From Bacteroides faecium (GTDB lineage Bacteria; Bacteroidota; Bacteroidia; Bacteroidales; Bacteroidaceae): a stretch of 64,000 nt of DNA. The translations under genes were made by a program, and so were the position numbers. The stretch lies in NCBI RefSeq assembly GCF_012113595.1, contig NZ_CP050831.1:3100001-3164000 (forward strand), in the 5' to 3' direction. The notes under the pieces are model-generated. The model did not search any database. It was not told where the DNA came from and saw nothing but the letters and a program-made list of their open reading frames with translations. Positions 8,017-18,310 of the stretch are shown here, piece by piece (position 1 is the stretch's first letter; each line of letters opens with the position of its first letter).

Positions 8017-10059
8017 ATGAAAAACAAGCAAGATATGAAAGATATCATTAAATATGCCAAATCTGTAGCTACCGCATTATTGATTGCCGCAGGTAGCCTG
8101 ACTTCTTGTGACTATCTGGATGTTGTCCCGCCGGAACAAGCATCATTGCCGGACGCGACCAAGACGGAAAACGCAACTTTAGGATTTTTGTATTCATGTT
8201 ATGCCGCTGTTCCCAACACAGGCAATTACAGCGCCCAGACGGAAAACGGGGGTGTTGACGAATATACTATGCCGGGAGAGTGGGGAGAAGCGTCTATAAA
8301 GATGGCAACCAATAATTTTACCACGGCAGATTCTCCCGAATGGAAATGGGGTAATTACTATCGGTATATCGGTCAATGTCACTTGTTCCTGCAACAACTG
8401 GAAAAAACGACTGTCGTATCAGAAGAAAAGAAAGCGAACTGGAGAGCGGAAGCAAACTTTCTGATTGCTTATTATCATTTCCTATTGTTACAGTTCTATG
8501 GCCCTATTCCTATCAACGACCATTATATAGATATGGATACACCTTCCGAAGATTTCCCCGGACGGTCTCATTTTGACTATGTGGTGGACTGGATTGCTAA
8601 CAAACTGGATACGGAAGTCATTCCTAATCTGCCGGCAACGCGCTCGGGAGATGAATGGGGACGTGCAACATCTGTTATTGCCAAGGCTATTAAAGCACGT
8701 ATGTATCTTTATGCCGCGTCACCATTATGGAACGGAAGTTTTCCTTATAGTGATGCAGACTGGAGAAATGAAAAATGGGAAACTCCGGGATATGGGAAAT
8801 CTGTTGTCAGTCATGCTTATGATGCAAGCAAATGGGAACGGGCAAGAAGTGCTTGTCAGGAAGCATTGGATGCGGCATTAGCTGCCGGACATAAGTTGTA
8901 TACTAACTTGGATTACTATATGACAACAGATCCACAATCCCAGGCGCTGCCTTATATACCGGGATTGGTAGAGACTGGTCCTGAAGCTGAGGCTGCAAAA
9001 GAATTTAAAAAGAGAGTGATGATGTTCCGCTATCTGGTTGCAACCCGTGCCGATCAGGGAAATGAGGAAATCATCTGGGGCAAATGGGGCGGGCTGGGTT
9101 CTACTGTCAATGCCTCTATGCCATTAAAGATTATTCGCAATACCAGTTCAGGTTGGCATGAGGGATGGAGCGGAATATCCCCCTTGCTCTCTACTATCAC
9201 TAACTTTTATACAAAGAATGGTAAACTGCCGGCTAAAGATCCGGGCTTTGCGAAAGAAAGTGAATGGTATAAAAGTGCCGGATTGACAGGTACGACTGAA
9301 GAGGAGACATCCTACAGGGCAAATATCATCAACCTTAACTTAAACCGTGAAGCCAGATATTATGCTTGGATGGCATTCGACGGCGGGGATTATGGGGTCA
9401 AGTTATTCGACGGAAAACCTTTGATGCTTGACATGAAGTCTAACACAAGCACCACGACATCCGGACAACGGGGAGGACAAGGTTATGACCCGACGCAGGA
9501 AAGAAACCGCTCTCTGACAGGATTCCTTAGCCAGAAATTTGTATATCCATTGGTACAAAAAACAGCGAACAGTACAACTGGCGACCAAAATAGCCCGATG
9601 CCTGTGATACGGATAGCGGAATTGTATTTGAATCTGGCTGAATGTGAAGCCGCCATGAGTGAACTAAACAATAATGACACATATCGTACAAGTGCTTTCA
9701 CTCATCTCAATAAAATACGTGAGCGTGCCGGCATACCTGATTTAACTGAAAGTATGGTTGCCGAAAGCGGTATGAGCTTAGTCGATTGGATTTTGAATGA
9801 GCGTTTTATCGAATTGTGGGGAGAAGGGTTCCGTTATTATGATATACGCCGTTGGGTACTTGCTCCTAATTTATTGGGTGAAGGAATGCGCGAGGGGCTT
9901 TATACGGACAAGGTGGCAAATCCTACTTTTGAAGAATTCAACAGGCCGACTCCGGTCACTTCTATTGGCTATAAATGGACAAGACGCCAGTATTTGGGGT
10001 CGCTCTATTATGTAGAAGTTGCCAAGAACGAGAATATGCTTCAAGCTCCGGGTTATTAA
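8017..10059 (+). CDS. SusD/RagB-family surface glycan-binding lipoprotein (operon L1)
   Basis: Cell-surface lid of the SusC channel that captures oligosaccharides. It has 680 aa, longer than SusD itself. The lipoprotein signal ends at the lipobox GSLTSC; the CDYLDVVPPEQ that follows is typical of the family. Helical TPR-like SusD N- and RagB-type regions follow, with LNKIRERAGI and a WGEGFRYYDIRRW segment near the C-terminus and the common end NENMLQAPGY. A second ATG at 8035 (MKDIIKYAK) would give a more standard signal peptide. It lies between SusC (6 nt) and the DUF1735 lipoprotein (24 nt). Confidence 0.95.
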   Translation: MKNKQDMKDIIKYAKSVATALLIAAGSLTSCDYLDVVPPEQASLPDATKTENATLGFLYSCYAAVPNTGNYSAQTENGGVDEYTMPGEWGEASIKMATNNFTTADSPEWKWGNYYRYIGQCHLFLQQLEKTTVVSEEKKANWRAEANFLIAYYHFLLLQFYGPIPINDHYIDMDTPSEDFPGRSHFDYVVDWIANKLDTEVIPNLPATRSGDEWGRATSVIAKAIKARMYLYAASPLWNGSFPYSDADWRNEKWETPGYGKSVVSHAYDASKWERARSACQEALDAALAAGHKLYTNLDYYMTTDPQSQALPYIPGLVETGPEAEAAKEFKKRVMMFRYLVATRADQGNEEIIWGKWGGLGSTVNASMPLKIIRNTSSGWHEGWSGISPLLSTITNFYTKNGKLPAKDPGFAKESEWYKSAGLTGTTEEETSYRANIINLNLNREARYYAWMAFDGGDYGVKLFDGKPLMLDMKSNTSTTTSGQRGGQGYDPTQERNRSLTGFLSQKFVYPLVQKTANSTTGDQNSPMPVIRIAELYLNLAECEAAMSELNNNDTYRTSAFTHLNKIRERAGIPDLTESMVAESGMSLVDWILNERFIELWGEGFRYYDIRRWVLAPNLLGEGMREGLYTDKVANPTFEEFNRPTPVTSIGYKWTRRQYLGSLYYVEVAKNENMLQAPGY

Positions 10060-10083
10060 CTATTATAAAAGACATGATAAATT

Positions 10084-11436
10084 ATGAAAAGAATATTATA
10101 TATCACAGTATTGGCAGGATGGATGTTATGCAATACATCTTGTGAAAACTATGACGAAACCAAGATTCCGGAAGAATATCATAAAGTTCTTATCCTGCAA
10201 TCTGCTGGAGAACAAACCGTCACATTATACAGGACGGGAGAGGATAGCCGTTATGAAATGTGTATCATCAAAGCGGGAAGTGAAAATGGTTTGAGTGCCG
10301 AGGCACAATTAGTGGTTGACGAGGAATGGATGGACCAATATAATGAGGATAATGCAGAACATTATGTGATGATACCTTCTGAATATTATAGTTTTGACAC
10401 TCAAAACGTCCAGGTGCAAGGAGACGAACAATACAAGCTTCTCAATCTGACATTTAAAACCACTAATCTTGACGCTTTGATAAGTAATAATCCGGGTAAG
10501 AAGTATGCATTGCCGATTCGTTTGTTAAGTGATAATACAACAGTTTCTACTACAAACAATTATGTTATCCTGCAACCTTCTATCGTTGTACCAACTGTTT
10601 CTTTCGCTAAGACCGGTTATCAAAAGACTGCTATAACTGCGCAGAGCAGTAATCCGGTATCAATCGAAATTCCGGTTACATTGCCTCTTGACAATAAATG
10701 GGAATTTGAATGTACTGTGAAGCTGGATAAGGAATGGCTGGATACATATAATACCAAACACGGCACTTCTTATCAACTGCTCCCTGATGCTTCTTATACG
10801 CTTCAGAAGACTTGCCAATTTGCCATAGGCAGCAATAGCAGTTCTATCAGATTAGAAGTCGATCGTAATAACCTGTCATTGGGGGATTATGCTTTGCCTG
10901 TCAAACTGGAAAGTTGTACGCAAGATGGATTTGACCTGGATGAAAATTATTATCTCGCAGGTATCAGCTATCTGCCACCACAAATTCCATTGACACTTGA
11001 CATGTTAAGTTCTAATGCTACGGTAGATGGTGACGGAACCGGCCTGACTGGTTTATTCGATGGCCTGGGGAGTGGAAAACACTATCATTCAAATTATGCT
11101 GGTGCTGTAATTGATGCGACATACGGACACTATATTGACATACATCTGAAAACTCCGATAAGCAGTATCATGTTCAATTATCATACCCGGTATGAGAATG
11201 GAAATGGTGACCCGACGGAGATCATAATGTATACAAGCAACGACGGTCAGGCTTGGACTAAACTGGGTACAATAACCAAAACCGGTTTAGGTGGGAATGC
11301 GGAATATGCATCGTCCATATTTACAGCCGAAAACAAGTTTGCTTATTGGAGGTTCTCTGTCACTAAAAGTGCCGCCGGTGATGTGACAAATGGCGCTTAT
11401 TTCAATCTGGGCGAATTAAGTATTTACGGAGAATAA
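10084..11436 (+). CDS. DUF1735 / F5-8 type C surface lipoprotein in the SusE/F position (operon L1)
   Basis: Probable outer-surface glycan-binding lipoprotein (450 aa). Signal peptide with Cys at the end of LCNTSC. Two DUF1735-like modules (about 35-165 and 175-300) share the 'EEWMDQYN / KEWLDTYN' motif. A C-terminal galactose-binding-like F5/8 type C domain (about 310-450) ends FNLGELSIYGE. It follows SusD by 24 nt and is followed by a hairpin and the M60 peptidase gene. The exact ligand cannot be read from the sequence; a mucin or host glycan is inferred from context. Confidence 0.88.
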   Translation: MKRILYITVLAGWMLCNTSCENYDETKIPEEYHKVLILQSAGEQTVTLYRTGEDSRYEMCIIKAGSENGLSAEAQLVVDEEWMDQYNEDNAEHYVMIPSEYYSFDTQNVQVQGDEQYKLLNLTFKTTNLDALISNNPGKKYALPIRLLSDNTTVSTTNNYVILQPSIVVPTVSFAKTGYQKTAITAQSSNPVSIEIPVTLPLDNKWEFECTVKLDKEWLDTYNTKHGTSYQLLPDASYTLQKTCQFAIGSNSSSIRLEVDRNNLSLGDYALPVKLESCTQDGFDLDENYYLAGISYLPPQIPLTLDMLSSNATVDGDGTGLTGLFDGLGSGKHYHSNYAGAVIDATYGHYIDIHLKTPISSIMFNYHTRYENGNGDPTEIIMYTSNDGQAWTKLGTITKTGLGGNAEYASSIFTAENKFAYWRFSVTKSAAGDVTNGAYFNLGELSIYGE

Positions 11437-11466
11437 ATGCTGTGATTATCTAATACATAAATAGGG

Positions 11467-11510
11467 GAAGCCGGGTTAATAAAAGCTAATGCTTAAGTCC
11501 GGCTTCTTCA
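11467..11510 (+). terminator. Hairpin between the DUF1735 gene and the M60 peptidase gene (attenuator-like)
   Basis: GAAGCCGG (11467-11474) pairs with CCGGCTTC (11499-11506) around a 24-nt loop; a short, interrupted T-rich tail follows. L2 has a stronger hairpin in the same position before its M60 gene, so partial termination may lower protease expression. Confidence 0.55.
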
Positions 11511-11536
11511 TTCATAAACCATATAATCTACTCACC

Positions 11537-14119
11537 ATGATTAGAAATATAATAGCCTCACTGTTGTTATCCATTTTATGGACTGCGAATATGTCATGTA
11601 GTGATAAAGACAGCGATATAACCTCTGTTTTTGAAATAGAATCAACCCAGCTGACGAAAAGCCTGGATAACAATGCAACACAAATCACCATACCTGTCAA
11701 TACAACATTAAACACAAATGATTGGAATGTAGTTAGTTCTGTTAATTGGCTATTTGTAAGTAAAAAGCAGGATACGAACGGTGCGTCAATCATTATCTCC
11801 GCCAAAGCTAATGCGGGAGAAAAAAGGGAAACTATAATTAAAGTTACTTCTTCCGTCAGGAATTACTCCATCTCGATCACTCAATACGGTCCCAATGATG
11901 TAATAGTAGAAAGTGATTATTTAGTTCAGCCTTATGGTGGAAAAGATAGTGAGCATCAGCCCGGGCAAGATATCACAAATACATATGACGGAAAATTTGC
12001 GGCGGATGGAGCTGACCCTTTTCATACTCCATGGGGGCAGTCTGCACATTTCCCTGTCATATTAGAGTATTATTTTAGGGGAGATACGGAAATAGACTAT
12101 TTGATTTATTATACTCGTTCCGGTAATGGAAATTTTGGAAAGCTCAGAGTATATACGACTACCAACCCCGACCGTTCCGGTTATACCTTGCAGGGAGAGT
12201 ATGATTTCAAAGAGCAGAATGCTCCTTCCAAAGTTTCGTTCTCTCAGGGCGTAAAAGCGACTGGTGTCAAGTTTGAAGTATTAAGCGGTTTAGGCAATTT
12301 TGTTAGTTGTGACGAAATGCAGTTCTTTAAAAAGAATACGGATAAGACTTTGGATAAACAACTTCTGACTGTATTTACAGACGTTACTTGTACGGCGCTT
12401 AAAACGGGCGTCGACGAAGAAGCAATCAATGCATTGCCTGCTTACTTTGTTCGCATCGCGGAAGCGCTGAAAAATAATAGTTACGATGAATGGGAAAAAG
12501 AATTTAGAATTCATGAGTACGAGGCATACAGTAACGTAGAAGAATGGGCGGAAAAGTTGATGACCAAAAAATACAGTAATTTGGATAATCCGACTGGAAT
12601 CTCCGTGAATGCAGGAGATGAAGTTATTGTGCTGGTAGGTGACACTCACGGACAAGACATTTCATTACAATGTATCTGGGAAACCGGAACGGATTATGTA
12701 CAAACGGCAGCGAGTGGGGATGTCTATATGTTACAGCCGGGAGTTAACAAACTGATGATGAAAGGGCAAGGACAGTTGTTTGTTATGTATAATACGGATA
12801 TAACTTCTTCCAGTGCCAATCCCATTAAAATACATATTCCATTGGGTAGTGGTAAAGTAAACGGGTATTTCGACTTGAAGAAGCATAGGACAGATACTAA
12901 ATATTCGGAACTGCTGCACAAGGCAACGCACAAATACTTTTGTGTACGTGGCGAGAAGATTATGTTCTATTTCCATCGTACGAAAATGCTTGAGTATTTG
13001 CCGAATAATATATTGTCTGCTATCAACTTGTGGGATAATATTATAGGCTGGCAACAGGAATTGATGGGAATAGAAGATGTACGCCCTAGCCAGGTTAATA
13101 ATCATATGTTTGCTATTTCTCCGGAAGGGAGTTATATGTGGGCGTCTGATTATCAAATAGCCTTTGTATATACTTATTTAGGTAACATTCTTTTGTATGA
13201 CAATGTCATGGCTGCCGAAGATAATGCATGGGGACCTGCCCATGAGATTGGTCATGTGCATCAGGAAGCAATCAATTGGCCGTCGTCTACCGAATCGTCT
13301 AATAACTTGTTCTCTAATTACATCATTTATAGACTAGGAAAATATAAATCTCGTGGCCAGGGAATTAACTATCTTGCTCAAACAGTTTATGGTGACAAGA
13401 AAGCATGGTGGAACATGGGCACTTCCACTCACCAGAATGAAGATACAGAGATGCATATGCGTATGAACTGGCAATTGTGGATTTATTACGAACGTTGTAA
13501 AGGCAATGAGAATAAACCTGTATTTTGGCCTCAAGTGTTTAAGATAATGCGCGATAAATATGGGGATATTCCGGAGTCGGATCCGGGTAAACGCCAAATG
13601 GCTTTTGTAAAGGCTGTGTGTGAAGCTGCACAAGAAGATCTCACTGACTTTTTCGAAACGTGGGGATTCTTTAAAGAAGTGAATACTCAAATCGAGCAAT
13701 ATGGAACTTATAATTATTTGGTAACCGCTCAAATGATAGAGAATACAAAAAGTGAAATCTCCAAATATGATAAAAAGGCTGTCCCGATTCAGTACATTGA
13801 AGACCGGATTGCAAGCGATTTTCCTGCTACGGATTATCGTGCGCGAGAAGTCGGTGATGTGGGCTATTATATACAGTTCAAAAATAATATCCAAATAACG
13901 AAGCCGGTCAGTGCTGCAATTTCGGGGAAAACAGTCTCTATTGCTAATGGCGATGAAGCTGTCGCTTTTGAAATCAGAAAAGGTACGGATGGAAAAGGAG
14001 CACTATTGTACTTTGCAAATACTTTCCAATTCACAGTACCTCAATCAATAGTTGTTAACGGTGCTTCTTTATTTGCCGTGCAAGCGGATGGCGTGCGGAA
14101 ATTAATTACTCAATTTTAA
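11537..14119 (+). CDS. M60-like zinc metallopeptidase, candidate mucin O-glycopeptidase (operon L1)
   Basis: Secreted or surface lipoprotein peptidase of the M60/enhancin-like family; characterised Bacteroides members cut proteins next to O-glycosylated residues. It has 860 aa from ATG 11537, chosen because it gives a lipoprotein signal ending NMSC. In order: BACON-type domain (about 30-120), F5/8C galactose-binding-like domain (about 135-255), M60 N-terminal region (about 270-440) and catalytic domain with HEIGH at 569-573 and a downstream Glu-bearing segment (SSTESSNN). It is paralogous to the gene at 25968, which has one extra BACON domain. It lies between the SusC/D genes and GH109. Confidence 0.9.
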   Translation: MIRNIIASLLLSILWTANMSCSDKDSDITSVFEIESTQLTKSLDNNATQITIPVNTTLNTNDWNVVSSVNWLFVSKKQDTNGASIIISAKANAGEKRETIIKVTSSVRNYSISITQYGPNDVIVESDYLVQPYGGKDSEHQPGQDITNTYDGKFAADGADPFHTPWGQSAHFPVILEYYFRGDTEIDYLIYYTRSGNGNFGKLRVYTTTNPDRSGYTLQGEYDFKEQNAPSKVSFSQGVKATGVKFEVLSGLGNFVSCDEMQFFKKNTDKTLDKQLLTVFTDVTCTALKTGVDEEAINALPAYFVRIAEALKNNSYDEWEKEFRIHEYEAYSNVEEWAEKLMTKKYSNLDNPTGISVNAGDEVIVLVGDTHGQDISLQCIWETGTDYVQTAASGDVYMLQPGVNKLMMKGQGQLFVMYNTDITSSSANPIKIHIPLGSGKVNGYFDLKKHRTDTKYSELLHKATHKYFCVRGEKIMFYFHRTKMLEYLPNNILSAINLWDNIIGWQQELMGIEDVRPSQVNNHMFAISPEGSYMWASDYQIAFVYTYLGNILLYDNVMAAEDNAWGPAHEIGHVHQEAINWPSSTESSNNLFSNYIIYRLGKYKSRGQGINYLAQTVYGDKKAWWNMGTSTHQNEDTEMHMRMNWQLWIYYERCKGNENKPVFWPQVFKIMRDKYGDIPESDPGKRQMAFVKAVCEAAQEDLTDFFETWGFFKEVNTQIEQYGTYNYLVTAQMIENTKSEISKYDKKAVPIQYIEDRIASDFPATDYRAREVGDVGYYIQFKNNIQITKPVSAAISGKTVSIANGDEAVAFEIRKGTDGKGALLYFANTFQFTVPQSIVVNGASLFAVQADGVRKLITQF

Positions 14120-14169
14120 TGTATCAACAGTCAGAATGAAAAAATAATCCCCCATTAAAACTTCAACTT

Positions 14170-15582
14170 ATGATGAAAAAACTACTAACAATTGTTGCAA
14201 TCGGTCTTGTATTATTTACTTCACAAACCGTTTATGCAAAAGGAACAAAGCTCAAAAAGAATTTTACCCCTGTAAAGGTTGAAACTCCTGCCCGTCCCGT
14301 CGGACAGAAAGATGTAATCCAACTTGTTGCTCCAAAACTTGAAACCGTACGTGTCGGTTTCATCGGATTAGGAATGCGTGGTCCCGGTGCAGTGGAACGT
14401 TGGACTCATATTCCGGGAACGCAGATTGTGGCTTTATGTGATCTTATTCCCGGACGTGCATCGGGAGCACAAGAAATTTTGAAAAAAGCAGGTCGCCCTG
14501 AAGCTGTTTTGTACTCAGGAGACGAAGAGGCGTGGAAAAAGCTTTGCGAACGGGATGATATTGACCTTGTGTATATAGCCACTGATTGGAAGCATCATGC
14601 AGAAATGGGTGTCTATGCCATGGAGCATGGTAAACATGTGGCTATCGAAGTGCCTGCCGCTATGACACTGGACGAAATCTGGCAATTAATCAACACTTCC
14701 GAAAAGACTCGTAAGCACTGTATGCAACTTGAAAACTGCGTATATGACTTTTTTGAGTTGACGTCGCTTAATATGGCGCGGCAAGGAGTGTTTGGTGAGG
14801 TGTTGCATGTAGAAGGCGCATATATCCATAATCTCGAAGATTTCTGGCCTTATTACTGGAACAATTGGCGTATGGAGTATAACCGGGAGCATCGCGGAGA
14901 TGTATATGCTACACATGGCATGGGACCGGCTTGTCAAGTTCTAGGTATACACCGTGGTGATCGTATGACAACATTAGTGGCTATGGATACAAAAGCGGTC
15001 AATGGACCGGCATATATTAAGAATAAGACTGGAAAGAAAGTGGATAACTTTCAAAATGGCGATCAGACTACAACTCTTATCCGTACAGAAAATGGTAAAA
15101 CGATGTTGATTCAGCATAATGTAATGACTCCACGTCCTTATAGCCGTATGTATCAGATTGTTGGGGCTGACGGTTATGCCAGCAAATATCCGATTGAAGA
15201 ATATTGTTTGCGCCCTGCGCAGGTCGATTCTAAAGATGTGCCAAACCATGAACAATTAAATATGCACGGTTCTGTTCCTGAAGATGTCAAAAAGGCTTTG
15301 ATGGATAAGTATAAAGATCCAATTCATAAGGAATTGGAAGAAACTGCAAAGAAAATTGGCGGACATGGCGGTATGGATTTTATAATGGATTATCGTCTGG
15401 CGTATTGTTTACAAAATGGTTTACCGTTGGATATGGATGTTTATGACCTTGCAGAATGGTGTTGTATGGCTGAACTTACCCGTCTTTCTATCGAAAATAA
15501 TTCAGCTCCGGTAGAAATACCCGACTTTACTCGTGGGGGATGGAATAAGGTACAAGGCTATCGCCATGCTTTTGCACAATAA
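14170..15582 (+). CDS. GH109 family NAD-dependent glycosidase (alpha-N-acetylgalactosaminidase type), exported
   Basis: Gfo/Idh/MocA-fold enzyme. GH109 enzymes use tightly bound NAD in a redox mechanism to remove terminal alpha-GalNAc, as on blood group A or Tn-like structures. It has 470 aa: a signal peptide (MMKKLLTIVAIGLVLF..VYA), a Rossmann motif GFIGLGMRGPG (about 64-74), an [10 protein letters not shown] motif and the family C-terminus (DFTRGGWNKVQ). It is last in operon L1, 50 nt after M60, and a terminator follows. ATG 14173 is an alternative start. A second GH109 without signal peptide lies at 29588-30841, suggesting that the two act in different compartments. Confidence 0.9.
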   Translation: MMKKLLTIVAIGLVLFTSQTVYAKGTKLKKNFTPVKVETPARPVGQKDVIQLVAPKLETVRVGFIGLGMRGPGAVERWTHIPGTQIVALCDLIPGRASGAQEILKKAGRPEAVLYSGDEEAWKKLCERDDIDLVYIATDWKHHAEMGVYAMEHGKHVAIEVPAAMTLDEIWQLINTSEKTRKHCMQLENCVYDFFELTSLNMARQGVFGEVLHVEGAYIHNLEDFWPYYWNNWRMEYNREHRGDVYATHGMGPACQVLGIHRGDRMTTLVAMDTKAVNGPAYIKNKTGKKVDNFQNGDQTTTLIRTENGKTMLIQHNVMTPRPYSRMYQIVGADGYASKYPIEEYCLRPAQVDSKDVPNHEQLNMHGSVPEDVKKALMDKYKDPIHKELEETAKKIGGHGGMDFIMDYRLAYCLQNGLPLDMDVYDLAEWCCMAELTRLSIENNSAPVEIPDFTRGGWNKVQGYRHAFAQ

Positions 15583-15608
15583 GTAGTAACGTCTTTTGAT
15601 ATTGATAT

Positions 15609-15647
15609 AACAAGCGGGCCGATCTTTCCAAAGACGGTTCGCTTGTT
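15609..15647 (+). terminator. Terminator after GH109 (end of operon L1)
   Basis: AACAAGCG pairs with CGCTTGTT, and an inner CCG/CGG extends the stem. The downstream T-run is poor. Confidence 0.6.
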
Positions 15648-15739
15648 GTCGTATCTTCTGTTTACTTAAGTCAGATGAATAAAAAGAGATGTTTTTGGAT
15701 GATTTTTTCAAATAATATAGAAGTTTATTTATTTTTCTT

Positions 15740-15747
15740 TATATTTG
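15740..15747 (+). promoter_or_regulatory. Primary-sigma promoter -7 box for the first ECF sigma gene
   Basis: TATATTTG fits TAnnTTTG exactly. It places the transcript start near 15754, about 11 nt before ATG 15765, which supports that start over the upstream TTG. A -33 TTTG is only weakly matched by TTTA. Confidence 0.55.
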
Positions 15748-15764
15748 TATAGTTTTTGTACAAT

Positions 15765-16310
15765 ATGGATGAACAGGAGATTTTAACTGAAGTAAAGGCT
15801 GGAAATACGACTGCATTTGAGCGTTTATATGATTGTTATTGGCTAAAAGTCTATAACTTTGCGCGGCTTTATATAACTTCTTCGTCTGAGGTTTCTGAAG
15901 TGGTACAAGATGTTTTTGTTAAAGTTTGGGAATCGAGAGAAACGTTTGATGAAACCAAGAATTTTGACGGTTTCCTTTTTATCATTACCCGTAATATCAT
16001 TTTCAATTATTCGCGTAGATATTTTAATGAGTTGAATTTTAAAATGACGGCTCTAAGGGGAATTGAGAATTCGTACAATATAGAGGAAGAATTGGATGCG
16101 GCTGATTTGAAAAATTATGTTGATAGATTAATAGCCCAACTTCCACCTCAACGACAGCGCATCTTTAAGATGAGTCGCGAACAACATCTGTCTAATAAGG
16201 AAATTGCGGAACAGTGTGCAGTTACAGAAAAAGCGATAGAGCGCCAGATTACTTTGGCATTGAAGTTTATTAAAGATAATCTGCCCTTGTTCATTGTATT
16301 TATGGGATAG
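15765..16310 (+). CDS. ECF RNA polymerase sigma-70 factor (sigma 1)
   Basis: Cytoplasmic ECF sigma factor, expected to be held or activated by a FecR protein and to drive a polysaccharide-utilisation operon. It has 181 aa from ATG 15765. Region 2 lies at about 10-80 (FERLYDCYWLKVYNFARLY, EVVQDVFVKVWE) and region 4 at about 115-170 (LPPQRQRIFKMSRE, LSNKEIAEQCAVTEKAIERQI). It stands alone between L1 and GH110, convergent with GH110 across a strong hairpin. Which FecR it serves (L0, L1 or L2) cannot be decided; three FecR loci share two sigma genes here. Confidence 0.93.
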   Translation: MDEQEILTEVKAGNTTAFERLYDCYWLKVYNFARLYITSSSEVSEVVQDVFVKVWESRETFDETKNFDGFLFIITRNIIFNYSRRYFNELNFKMTALRGIENSYNIEEELDAADLKNYVDRLIAQLPPQRQRIFKMSREQHLSNKEIAEQCAVTEKAIERQITLALKFIKDNLPLFIVFMG

Positions 16311-16369
16311 ATTTTTTATGAGAAAAGTATCCGAAGAATAAAGAGAAAGTAGTGCTTTAGCATAAGAAA

Positions 16370-16400
16370 AGCATAGCTTTAGATAGGCTAAAGCTATGCT
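16370..16400. terminator. Bidirectional hairpin terminator between sigma 1 and GH110
   Basis: A perfect 13-bp stem (AGCATAGCTTTAG with CTAAAGCTATGCT) and a 5-nt loop lie between two convergent genes. Confidence 0.75.
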
Positions 16401-16430
16401 ATAACGGTTTTATTACAAGCTAATAATTTA

Positions 16431-18278
16431 TTATTTGACTTTCTGAAAGAATGAATTTTTACTAATCTTAATATCGGAAGCTTTCATCCTTTCGAATTTG
16501 ACTTTTCGTCCTAATACATCTCCTTCAATCTTATTATTTGAAATAATCACAGATTTGCAAGCTTCCAGTGTGATTCCTTCTTTGCGGTAATGATACGGTT
16601 GATAGGTAGTGTCGCGTATCAGTGTGTTGTCAGAGAAGGTAAGTCCGTCTACCGAACGTGCGAAGAGAATCGGATAATCGAAAAGATGGAACGTATTTTC
16701 TACAATGCGAATGTTACGATGGTATGGATACTTTTGTTCCGGTGTCGGTATCTCCGGGTCAATACTAATCACAGCTTCGCAGAATTGATAAAGTGAAGAG
16801 TTGCACGGATAGCGAAAATCATTGTTACGTATTAATACATCCTTTACTGCGCCCGATTCATACCAGGCGTTGGCGTCTCCGGCAATCAGGATGGCGGAGC
16901 CGCTTGATTCGAACACGTTATTTTCGATAACAACTTTTCCCGGAGTAGATACAAGTAAGCCGCGCGCACGACAACTTCCGAAGTGGCAGTTGCGTATTTC
17001 CGCGTCAGGGGTGCAAGTCAGGTTTTCTATAACATATCCGGCTTCTACTCCTGTAGGAAGCGGTGCAGACAGTTCAATAATAAACTCAGCTTTGTTCAAT
17101 ACTTCGAATTTAGTCATTTTTCCGGTGGCTACCGTACGCATTGTATTGTGTTCTATAAATCCGATAGTTTCATTCGGGCGTCCCCATTCCATACCTTCGC
17201 TCATATCTTGCATGAATTTACACTTGATACGGGTAGGGGAGATAACTTCCATGATACGGGAGCAGGTTCCGTGAATATTGATAGGATCATCCATTAGTCC
17301 AGCCCAACTGCAATTTTCAATTTTGAGCAGACCGCTGCACCCCATAAAATGAAAGCCGTCATCGTGTCCGCTTAATACACGTCCTTTGGAAGCGTTCGGG
17401 ATAATATGAACATCATCGAACGATATATTTTTGCTGTACTGCGACAAGATGCCCAATCCGCATGTGTGGAATAGCTTCAGGTTTTCCATTTTCGTGTCTT
17501 CACTATGGAAAATAAAGATACCGGCATGGTCACGAGTGCTATGCCTCAACACGAGGATGGTACCCACTGCAGGATAGAACTTGTTTGCTTCTCCTTTGGG
17601 GTCGGATAGGCGAACGCGTCCGGGACTTACTTCTACTGCGTCATAGCCACGCCAACCTAAATTGTCTCCTGTGTTGGGCAGAACGAAGTGGTTTTTGGGA
17701 TCAAACTGCATGATAGACCATACACTGCTTTTCCATCCTTCACCAACAAAAGTCAGTCGTTTGTTTTCGATGATGTACGGATATTGGCAGGCGTCGATTT
17801 CGATTTCCATAAAGTCGGGCGTCAATTCGGTTACAGTGCCTTGTGCGGTCAAGGGGATATCCCAGTCTACAGTAAAATTCTTCAGTGTAATGTTTTGGCA
17901 ATGATCCAAAGTGAATGGTTGCATCCGTCCGTGCATGATGAATTCCGAGCCATTGCCGTCAATGGTCAGGTTATTCACCTCGTCTAGTAACACAGCAAGT
18001 ATTTTGGGGTTTACATCATATGTGTTTGTCTCGTGGTATTCCTTTTCAACGGCATGTTGTGCCCAGAAATCATATCTTCCTTTGGGAAAGACAAGCGTGG
18101 AGCCCGGGTGCTCTTTGCAGACTTTAATGGCCTTCTGTACGAATGGTACAGCATTGATACGACTATTGGGTTTTAAACCAAACTCGGTGACTGAAATAAC
18201 TTTACTTGCCGAAATACTGGCGGTACAAAGTAAGAGTACAAGAAGTAAGTAAGCTTTGAATGATAAAAGTGTTTTCAT
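16431..18278 (-). CDS. glaB: GH110 alpha-1,3-galactosidase (blood group B / alpha-Gal type)
   Basis: Exported right-handed beta-helix glycosidase of 615 aa, the usual size of GH110. GH110 enzymes remove terminal alpha-1,3-linked galactose from blood group B or linear alpha-Gal epitopes. Signal peptide 1-24 (LLLVLLLCTASISAS). The family opening VTEFGLKPNSRINAVPFVQKAI is followed by repeated parallel-helix coils (NITLKNFTVDWD, IENCSWAGLMDDPINIHG, VVIENNVFESSGSAILI). A sigma-type promoter motif lies 33 nt upstream. In the present DNA orientation the L2 FecR N-domain fragment is transcribed towards this gene and ends 160 nt before it. Whether it is the B-specific or the broader subtype is not decided. 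Confidence 0.88.
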   Translation of the reverse strand: MKTLLSFKAYLLLVLLLCTASISASKVISVTEFGLKPNSRINAVPFVQKAIKVCKEHPGSTLVFPKGRYDFWAQHAVEKEYHETNTYDVNPKILAVLLDEVNNLTIDGNGSEFIMHGRMQPFTLDHCQNITLKNFTVDWDIPLTAQGTVTELTPDFMEIEIDACQYPYIIENKRLTFVGEGWKSSVWSIMQFDPKNHFVLPNTGDNLGWRGYDAVEVSPGRVRLSDPKGEANKFYPAVGTILVLRHSTRDHAGIFIFHSEDTKMENLKLFHTCGLGILSQYSKNISFDDVHIIPNASKGRVLSGHDDGFHFMGCSGLLKIENCSWAGLMDDPINIHGTCSRIMEVISPTRIKCKFMQDMSEGMEWGRPNETIGFIEHNTMRTVATGKMTKFEVLNKAEFIIELSAPLPTGVEAGYVIENLTCTPDAEIRNCHFGSCRARGLLVSTPGKVVIENNVFESSGSAILIAGDANAWYESGAVKDVLIRNNDFRYPCNSSLYQFCEAVISIDPEIPTPEQKYPYHRNIRIVENTFHLFDYPILFARSVDGLTFSDNTLIRDTTYQPYHYRKEGITLEACKSVIISNNKIEGDVLGRKVKFERMKASDIKISKNSFFQKVK

Positions 18279-18310
18279 GTTTTGTACATTATTATGCGAT
18301 AAATTTAATA